Shown here: positions 58,651-64,000 of the stretch, piece after piece
Numbering within the stretch: position 1 is the first letter of the stretch
Layout of the letters: every line of letters begins with the position of its first letter
NCBI GenBank assembly: GCA_018240525.1
Contig: JAFEFN010000013.1
Location: forward strand, 806,001-870,000
DNA from: Pseudomonadota bacterium
Lineage (GTDB): Bacteria > Pseudomonadota > Gammaproteobacteria > Steroidobacterales > Steroidobacteraceae
Direction of reading: 5' to 3'
DNA: 64,000 nucleotides
Program-made: the position numbers and the translations under genes
Notes under the pieces: generated by a model
What the model was told of the DNA's origin: nothing
The model's input: the letters and a program-made list of their open reading frames with translations, nothing else
Databases searched by the model: none

Positions 58651-59624
58651 GGCCGCAGCCACTGCACCACCTCGGGCGCGAAGTAACTGATGATGAGGTC
58701 CGCGCCGGCGCGGCGGATCCCCGTGAGCGTCTCGAGCACCGCGGCCCGCTCGTCGATCCAACCGTTGGCGGCGGCCGCCTTGATGAGGCTGTATTCCCCG
58801 GAGACCTGGTAGGCCACGACCGGCACATCCACGCGGTCGCGGACCTGGCGGATGACGTCCAGGTAGGGCCCGGCGGGCTTCACCATGACCAGGTCGGCGC
58901 CCTCCTCCACATCCAGCGCCACCTCGCGCAGTGCCTCGCGCGCATTGGCCGGGTCCATCTGGTAGGAACGGCGGTCACCGGAGCGCGGCGCCGACTCGGC
59001 CGCCTCGCGGAAGGGGCCGTAGAACGCCGAGGCATACTTGGCCGCGTAGGCCACGATCGGCGTGTTCTGCAGCTGGTTGGCATCGAGCAGCTCACGGATG
59101 GCCCTGACGCGCCCGTCCATCATGTCGCTGGGGGCGACCGCATCGGCCCCGGCGCGCGCATAGTTGAGGGCGACTTCCGCCAGCGTCTTCACGGAGGTGT
59201 CGTTCTCGATGACGCCGGTTTCGCTGACGTGACCGCAGTGTCCATGATCGGTCGCCCCGCACAGGCACACGTCCGCCCACACCAGCAGGCGCGGGCAGGC
59301 CGACTTGATCGCCGCAATCGCCTGCGCGGCCAGCCCCGCGGGGTTCCAGGCATCGCTGGCACGGGCGTCCTTGTGGGCGGGGGCTGCGAACACGAGGATG
59401 GCGGCAACGCCGGCATCGACCACCGACCGCGCGTGCTGCACGGCCTCGTCGACCGACAGCTGGAAGATGCCCGGCATGCTCTTGACGGCATTGCGCACGC
59501 CGCGGCCCGGCACGATGAACATCGGGTAGATGAAGGAGTCCGCGGTGAGGTGCGTCTCGCGCACCATGCGCCGCCAGACATCCGACTGGCGCGTGCGCCG
59601 CGGGCGCTGCTGTGGAAATCCCAT
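58647..59624 (-). CDS. hemB: Delta-aminolevulinic acid dehydratase (porphobilinogen synthase)
   Basis: 325 residues. Zn-type HemB: ADVCLCGATDHGHCGHV holds the Cys metal site; the active-site Lys pair is in YAAKYASAFYGPFREA and MVKPAGPYLD; SGEYSLIKAAAANGW follows. Condenses two 5-aminolevulinate molecules into porphobilinogen. Its stop overlaps the hemE start; it begins 2 bases after the hemD stop. Confidence 0.96.
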   Translation of the reverse strand: MGFPQQRPRRTRQSDVWRRMVRETHLTADSFIYPMFIVPGRGVRNAVKSMPGIFQLSVDEAVQHARSVVDAGVAAILVFAAPAHKDARASDAWNPAGLAAQAIAAIKSACPRLLVWADVCLCGATDHGHCGHVSETGVIENDTSVKTLAEVALNYARAGADAVAPSDMMDGRVRAIRELLDANQLQNTPIVAYAAKYASAFYGPFREAAESAPRSGDRRSYQMDPANAREALREVALDVEEGADLVMVKPAGPYLDVIRQVRDRVDVPVVAYQVSGEYSLIKAAAANGWIDERAAVLETLTGIRRAGADLIISYFAPEVVQWLRP

Positions 59625-59626
59625 GG

Positions 59627-60391
59627 CTATGATCCTGTCTGCAACAAGCGAAGGGTGGTCCGCGCCAGGCCCTGCAGGGTGGCGCTGGATGCGATGACGG
59701 CCGGGTGGCCGCGCGCGCTGATCTCGCGCGCCGTGGTGGTGCCGATGGCCACGGCCGGGGCCGCGGCCAGCAGGCGGTCGAAGTCTGCCTCGCCCAGCGC
59801 CTGCGCCAGCTCCGCCACGGCCGAAGGGCTGGCGAAGGTCACGGCGCCCACGCCGCCGCGTGCGATCCAGTCCTGGCACGCCGCCACGTCCAGCGCGGCA
59901 CTCTCGGTGCGATAAGCCTCCACCTGCGTCACCTGCGCCCCGAGGCTGGCGAGGCCGGTGGCCAGCGTCGGCAGCGCGCGCGAGCTGGCCGGGTAGAGGA
60001 TGCGCGTGCCGGCCACGCCTTTGCGCGCGGCCAGCGCCGCGACCAGCGAGGCCGCACTGGCCTCCTCCGGCACCACCTCCACCGGCCAGCCGCGCTGGCG
60101 CAGCACCTGCGCCGTGGCCCGCCCCACGGCGGCGACGTGCAGGCCGGCGGGCGCCTGCGGCACCTGCTCGAGCACGGCAGCGACGGCGTGCCGGCTGGCG
60201 AAGACGATCCACTGGAACGAGCGCAGCTGCGCGAGCGCCGCCGCGAGGGGCGCCGGATCGGCCGGGGCAACGCTGACCGCCGGCCAGAGCAACACCTCGA
60301 GCCCGAGGTCGCGCAGTTCACGGCTGAGCGGCCCGTCGAGGCCTTCCGCGCGCGTGACCACCACGGGCCGCGATGCCACGGGCGCGTTCAC
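59627..60391 (-). CDS. hemD: Uroporphyrinogen III synthase
   Basis: 254 residues from a GTG overlapping the hemC stop as GTGA (product start VNAPVASRPVVVTRAEG). HemD is poorly conserved, but the two-domain layout and the motif set PVVVTRAEGLDGPLSRELRD, IVFASRHAVAAVLEQV, AVGRATAQVLRQRGWPVEVV and AVTFASPSAVAELAQALGE fit. Cyclises hydroxymethylbilane with ring-D inversion. Position between hemC and hemB supports the call. Confidence 0.92.
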   Translation of the reverse strand: MNAPVASRPVVVTRAEGLDGPLSRELRDLGLEVLLWPAVSVAPADPAPLAAALAQLRSFQWIVFASRHAVAAVLEQVPQAPAGLHVAAVGRATAQVLRQRGWPVEVVPEEASAASLVAALAARKGVAGTRILYPASSRALPTLATGLASLGAQVTQVEAYRTESAALDVAACQDWIARGGVGAVTFASPSAVAELAQALGEADFDRLLAAAPAVAIGTTTAREISARGHPAVIASSATLQGLARTTLRLLQTGS

Positions 60392-61341
60392 GGCGCTGCC
60401 GTGCCCGGGGCGCCGCGCGCATGCGCGATGAGCGTGTCCGCGCCGCGGGCGAGCAGTTCTTCGGCCACCCGCTGGCCGAGCGCCGCGGCCTCCTCGATCG
60501 ATGCGGTCGCCGTGCCCTGCGCGGCGATCGACTCGCGGCCGTCGAGCGAACAGACGCTGGCCTCCAGGTGCAGCTGCCGGTCCGTGACCCGTGCCAGCGC
60601 GCCGAGCGGGACCTGGCAGCCGCCCTCGAGCCTGCGCAGCAACGCGCGCTCGGCGGTCGCCGCCAGCCGGGCCTCGCGCTCGTCCAGGGGGGCGAGCCAG
60701 CGCAGCGTCGCGGCATCCCCGGCGCGCGTGCACAGGCCGATGATCCCCTGCGACACCGCGGGCGGAAACTGTGCCGGCTCCAGCAGCTGGGTGACGTGCG
60801 CGCTGAGCTCCAGGCGCGCCAGGCCGGCGGCGGCAAGGATGATCGCGTCGTAGTCGCCCCGGCGCATGCGCTCCACGCGTGTCGGCACGTTGCCACGCAG
60901 CTCCAGGTGCACCAGGTCCGGCCGGTGGCGCGCGAGGAAGGCGCGGCGGCGCAGGCTGCTGGTTCCCACGCGCGCCCCGGGCGGCAACTCCTCGAGTCGC
61001 CGGCCGTCGCGGCTGAGGAAGGCATCGCGCGGATCGGCCCGCGTCAGGGTGGCGGCGAGGGTCAGCCCGGCGTCCATCTGGGTGGACAGGTCCTTCAGGC
61101 TGTGGACCGCGAGGTCCACCGTGCCCTCGAGCAGCGCGCGGTCGATCTCCTTGGTGAAGAAGGCGCGGCCGCCGGCCTGCCACAGCGGTATCTCGCTCTG
61201 GATGTCGCCCTCGGTCTTGATGTGCACCAGCTCGATGGGCGGCGCACCGGGCTGGGCGCGCAGCAGCGCCTCGACATGGTGTGCCTGCCACAGCGCCAGC
61301 GCCGAGGCCCGCGTGCCGATGCGCAGCGGCCGCGCGCTCAT
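60388..61341 (-). CDS. hemC: Porphobilinogen deaminase (hydroxymethylbilane synthase)
   Basis: 317 residues. N-terminal RIGTRASALALWQAHHVEAL; FFTKEIDRALLEGTVDLAVH and SLKDLST; GTSSLRRRAFLARHRPDL; and the dipyrromethane-cofactor Cys in LEGGCQVPLGALA. Polymerises four porphobilinogens. Its start overlaps the stop of the response-regulator gene by 4 bases (ATGA), linking it translationally to the two-component system upstream. Confidence 0.96.
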   Translation of the reverse strand: MSARPLRIGTRASALALWQAHHVEALLRAQPGAPPIELVHIKTEGDIQSEIPLWQAGGRAFFTKEIDRALLEGTVDLAVHSLKDLSTQMDAGLTLAATLTRADPRDAFLSRDGRRLEELPPGARVGTSSLRRRAFLARHRPDLVHLELRGNVPTRVERMRRGDYDAIILAAAGLARLELSAHVTQLLEPAQFPPAVSQGIIGLCTRAGDAATLRWLAPLDEREARLAATAERALLRRLEGGCQVPLGALARVTDRQLHLEASVCSLDGRESIAAQGTATASIEEAAALGQRVAEELLARGADTLIAHARGAPGTAAP

Positions 61342-62066
61342 GGCTCGCCCGCCGCCAGGAACCGGTAGCCCACGCCCCAGACGGTGAGGAAGTGCCGGGG
61401 GTTGGCGGGGTCCTTCTCGAAGCGCTTGCGCAGGCGCAGGATGAAGTTGTCCACGGTGCGGGTGGAGGGGAACACGTCGTAGCCCCAGACCTTCTCCAGC
61501 AGGTCCTCGCGCGAGACGATCTCGCCGCCGTGTTCGGCAAGGACCTTGAGGATCATGGCCTCCTTCTCCGTCAGCTCGTGCGTCTCGCCGTTCCAGGCGC
61601 GGGCACGGAAGGCGCGGAAGTCGACCTCGTTGCCGCCGAAGCTGAGCACCGCGGTCGCGGCCGTCGCCGAGGCGCTGCGGTACCAGTCCCAGCGCCGCAG
61701 GATGGCGCGCACGCGCAGCAGCAGCTCCTGCAGGTGGAAGGGCTTGGCGAGGTAGTCATCCCCGCCCGACTGCAGGCCGCGCACCCGGTCGGCGGGATCG
61801 CCGCGCGCGGTCAGGAACAGCACCGGCGTGTTGTTGCCCTGCTCGCGCAGCGCGCGGCACACGCCGAAGCCGTCGATCCCGGGCAACATCACGTCCAGCA
61901 GGATCAGCTCACAGGGACGGTCGCGCAGCCAGGCGAGCGCCTGCTCACCGTCCGTGGCCGTGCTCACCGCGTAACCTTCCGCGCGCAGGTTCTCGGCCAC
62001 GCCGGCCGCCAGGTGCGGGTCGTCCTCGACCACCAGCACCTGTGCGGGTTCCTGGGCCGCGTTCAC
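61338..62066 (-). CDS. OmpR-family response regulator inside the heme cluster
   Basis: 242 residues from a GTG overlapping the kinase stop (GTGA). Receiver domain 9-125 (VLVVEDDPHLAAGVAENLRA, LILLDVMLPGIDGFGVCRAL, LTARGDPADRV, YLAKPFHLQELLLRV). Winged helix 145-235 (ELTEKEAMILKVLAEHGGEI, VWGYDVFPSTRTVDNFILRL, LTVWGVGYRFL). It is PhoB/OmpR-like, unlike the LytTR-type AlgR that adjoins hemC in pseudomonads. The stop overlaps the hemC start, so it is translated with the heme genes. Likely to monitor envelope or tetrapyrrole status; target unknown. Confidence 0.9.
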   Translation of the reverse strand: MNAAQEPAQVLVVEDDPHLAAGVAENLRAEGYAVSTATDGEQALAWLRDRPCELILLDVMLPGIDGFGVCRALREQGNNTPVLFLTARGDPADRVRGLQSGGDDYLAKPFHLQELLLRVRAILRRWDWYRSASATAATAVLSFGGNEVDFRAFRARAWNGETHELTEKEAMILKVLAEHGGEIVSREDLLEKVWGYDVFPSTRTVDNFILRLRKRFEKDPANPRHFLTVWGVGYRFLAAGEP

Positions 62067-63139
62067 GCCTGCACGCCCGGCGCGGCCGGCCAGCTGAGCA
62101 CGAAGGTGGCGCCCTTGCCCGGCCCGTCGCTGTGCGCGCTGACACTGCCCCCGGCCAGGTCCATGAGCTTGCGCACGATGAACAGGCCGAGGCCCGTGCC
62201 GGAGTTGCCCGCACCCTGGTGGCGGCGGCTGAACTTCTCGAACAGGCGCGCACTGTCGGCGGCGGCAAAGCCCACTCCGCTGTCGCGCACGGCGAGCTCG
62301 ACCTGCGTGCCGGCGCGGCGCGCCTCGAGGACGATGCTGCCCCCGCCACCGGGGGCGAGCGCGACCAGGGCGTTCTCGAGGAGGTTGCGCACGACCACGT
62401 CGAGTGCCAGCGGGTCGCTCAACACCTGCAGCGTGGCGTCGATCTGGCTGGTGATGGTGACGCCGGCCTGGCGTGCGCGCTCCTCCAGCTGGCTGACCAC
62501 ACGGCCCACGGCGCCGGCAAGCTGCAGCAGCTCCGGGCGGAAGTTGGCGCGGCCGCGCTCCAGGCGCGCGCTCTCCAGGATCTGCGTCACCATGAGCTCC
62601 ATGCGCGCGATATCGGCCAGCATGCGGTCGGTCAGCACGCGCGCGCGCTCCGGCGGCGGGGCGCGCAGGGCGAGGGTCTCCAGCGACAGCTGCAGGCTGG
62701 CCAGCGGGGTCTTGAACTGGTGGGAGACCAGGGCGAGGAAGTTGTCCTGGTCCTCGAGCACGTGCGCCTCGGCGCGCAGGGCGCGGGCGATGACGAAGAT
62801 GCAGGTGCCGAGCGCCAGCAGGAAGAAGGCGCCCTCCCACGCATACTGGCGGTTGCGGCGGCGTTCCTCGGTGAGCAGCATCTGCGCCACCGGCGCGGCC
62901 AGGGCCGCATGCCCCTCGGTCACCGTGATCTCGGGCAACAAGGAGCGCACGCGGTCGGCCGCGGTACCGCCATCCAGCAGCGCCTGTGCCGCGGCGGTCT
63001 GCTGGGCGTAGGCCTCGCGCGCGGACTGCACGCGCTCCACCGTGTAGGCGTGCTGGTCGAGGATCCACCAGCCCACCTGCACGGCGGCGACCAGCACCAG
63101 GGCCAGCGCGGTGAGCTGGAAGACGCGGCTCGCCTTCAT
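62063..63139 (-). CDS. Membrane sensor histidine kinase inside the heme cluster
   Basis: 358 residues from an ATG overlapping the hemL stop (ATGA). Span 1 at 8-27 (LTALALVLVAAVQVGWWILD), periplasmic domain about 28-98, rich in Ala/Gln and predicted helical (four-helix-type sensor), span 2 at about 99-118 (WEGAFFLLALGTCIFVIARA), HisKA with LALVSHQFKTPLASLQLSLE (His near 138; Gln instead of the usual Glu after it), HATPase with VRNLLENALVAL, RDSGVGF and SGTGLGLFIVRKL. No HAMP domain is apparent. Located between hemL and its cognate response regulator. Confidence 0.9.
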   Translation of the reverse strand: MKASRVFQLTALALVLVAAVQVGWWILDQHAYTVERVQSAREAYAQQTAAAQALLDGGTAADRVRSLLPEITVTEGHAALAAPVAQMLLTEERRRNRQYAWEGAFFLLALGTCIFVIARALRAEAHVLEDQDNFLALVSHQFKTPLASLQLSLETLALRAPPPERARVLTDRMLADIARMELMVTQILESARLERGRANFRPELLQLAGAVGRVVSQLEERARQAGVTITSQIDATLQVLSDPLALDVVVRNLLENALVALAPGGGGSIVLEARRAGTQVELAVRDSGVGFAAADSARLFEKFSRRHQGAGNSGTGLGLFIVRKLMDLAGGSVSAHSDGPGKGATFVLSWPAAPGVQA

Positions 63140-64000
63140 GCGATGGCCGCCAGGGACTCATCGAGCGCGTGCACGAACACCTTCAGGTCCGGGCTGGTGT
63201 GCGCCAGTGACAGGAAGCACCCCTCGTAGGCCGAGGGCGGCAGGTAGATCCCGCGCGCGAGCATGGCGTGGAACAGCGCCCCGTAGCGCGCGGTGTCGTG
63301 CGCGGTGAGCGCGGCGGCAGTGCGCGGCGCGCCGGAGGCGTGGAAGGACATCCAGAAGAGCGACCCGGTGCGGACCAGGTGGATGGGGAATGGCGCGCGC
63401 GCCAGCACCGGCTTGAGCAGCGACTCGAGCTCGGCACCCAGCATCTCCAGCCGCTGCCAGCCGGCGGTGCGCTCGAGCAGGTCCAGGGTGGCGAGGCCGG
63501 CCGCCATGGCCACCGGATTGCCCGACAGCGTTCCGGCCTGGTAGGTGTCGCCATCGGGTGCCAGCCGCGCCATCATGGCGCGCGCGCCCCCGAAGGCCCC
63601 GACCGGCATGCCGCCGCCGATCACCTTGCCGAAGGTGGCCATGTCCGGGCGGATGCCGAGCACTTCCGCCGCACCGCCGCGCGCCAGCCGGAAGCCGCAG
63701 ATCACCTCGTCGAAGATCAGCAATGCGCCATGCTGGCGGGTGAGTTCGCGCAGCGCCGCCAGGAACTCCGCGCGCTGCGGCAGCAGGCCGTGGTTGGCGG
63801 GCACCGGTTCGATGACGACGGCCGCGATGCTGGCGCCTTCGCGCGCGAACAGCGCCCGCAGGGCCGACTCGTCGTCCAGCGGCAGCACGCGCGTGCAGGC
63901 CGTGAAGGCCTCCGGCACACCCGCCGAGGACGGGCGGCCGAAGGTGGCCAGTCCCGATCCGGCCGCGACCAGCAGGTGATCGGCGTGGCCGTGATAGCAG
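63136..64000 (-). CDS. hemL: Glutamate-1-semialdehyde 2,1-aminomutase, 3' part
   Basis: The frame is open to the right edge of the window, so the N-terminal third is missing. The visible part starts CYHGHADHLLVAAGSG, a HemL hallmark, and includes the PLP Lys in ATFGKVIGGGMPVGAFGG, FDEVICGFRLARGG, and AGTLSGNPVAMAAGLA. HemL makes 5-aminolevulinate from glutamate-1-semialdehyde (C5 route, with HemA presumably elsewhere). Its stop overlaps the sensor kinase start by 4 bases. Confidence 0.95.
   Translation of the reverse strand, partial: CYHGHADHLLVAAGSGLATFGRPSSAGVPEAFTACTRVLPLDDESALRALFAREGASIAAVVIEPVPANHGLLPQRAEFLAALRELTRQHGALLIFDEVICGFRLARGGAAEVLGIRPDMATFGKVIGGGMPVGAFGGARAMMARLAPDGDTYQAGTLSGNPVAMAAGLATLDLLERTAGWQRLEMLGAELESLLKPVLARAPFPIHLVRTGSLFWMSFHASGAPRTAAALTAHDTARYGALFHAMLARGIYLPPSAYEGCFLSLAHTSPDLKVFVHALDESLAAIA

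Overview
The window is high-GC chromosomal DNA from a gammaproteobacterium. The markers are slyX, a mutY-yggX pair, a compact hemL/hemC/hemD/hemB/hemE/hemF cluster, tRNA-Phe with an encoded CCA, Uup-type ABC-F, and many ATGA/GTGA gene overlaps. The mixture of TIR-TPR proteins, MttB-like and PQQ enzymes and a GH127 enzyme would suit an environmental lineage of the Nevskiales/Steroidobacterales type. That placement is inference from gene content only. No phage, plasmid, CRISPR array or intact insertion sequence is visible.

Region 1 (1-17.6 kb). The 3' end of an MltF-like lytic transglycosylase is followed by three genes for proteins with an N-terminal TIR domain, a FlgO/TolB-N-like domain and C-terminal TPRs (830-2842, 2915-4852, 5380-7122). 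A small TrmO-like protein lies between them. A fourth TIR-FlgO-TPR gene is at 13528-15309. Interspersed are a PQQ/cytochrome c dehydrogenase, slyX, an unrecognised secreted protein, an MsbA-like ABC exporter, and a sulfotransferase/MDR oxidoreductase pair. All four TIR domains keep the glutamate expected of TIR NADases.

Region 2 (17.7-28.4 kb). Metabolic and housekeeping genes: a cNMP-domain/thioredoxin-reductase-like flavoprotein without the CxxC pair, FrnE-type DsbA, an Uup-like ABC-F ATPase, an MFS transporter, an Lnt-like protein translationally coupled to a TetR regulator with a strong palindrome upstream, a Tat-exported GH127 enzyme and a glutathione S-transferase.

Region 3 (28.4-36 kb). 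A clear class I cyclic-di-GMP riboswitch precedes a secreted protein with putative Ig-like and fibronectin-type domains. A hairpin that would mask the ribosome-binding site lies between them. Further on are small lipoproteins, a TIGR03118-type propeller protein, a small membrane protein and an AsmA-family protein.

Region 4 (36-49.2 kb). LysR, an MttB-family methyltransferase without pyrrolysine and an Ldh2-type dehydrogenase form a unit with a candidate LysR palindrome. A secreted amidohydrolase follows, then an OmpR-type two-component system. Two neighbouring genes (DUF6134-like and a DUF4397-repeat lipoprotein) share an identical 18-bp upstream element with the geometry of an OmpR-family binding site, suggesting a local regulon. 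Next come an IS481-type transposase remnant, a double cupin, a bacterial ionotropic glutamate receptor homologue with a eukaryote-like pore region, and tRNA-Phe.

Region 5 (49.6-64 kb). A soluble GAF-domain NarX-type kinase with its NarL-type regulator; yggX-mutY; an ECF sigma/anti-sigma/DUF4097 operon; canonical TrmO. Last is a tightly overlapped minus-strand cluster, hemL - sensor kinase - response regulator - hemC - hemD - hemB - hemE - hemF, in which a two-component system is embedded inside tetrapyrrole biosynthesis.
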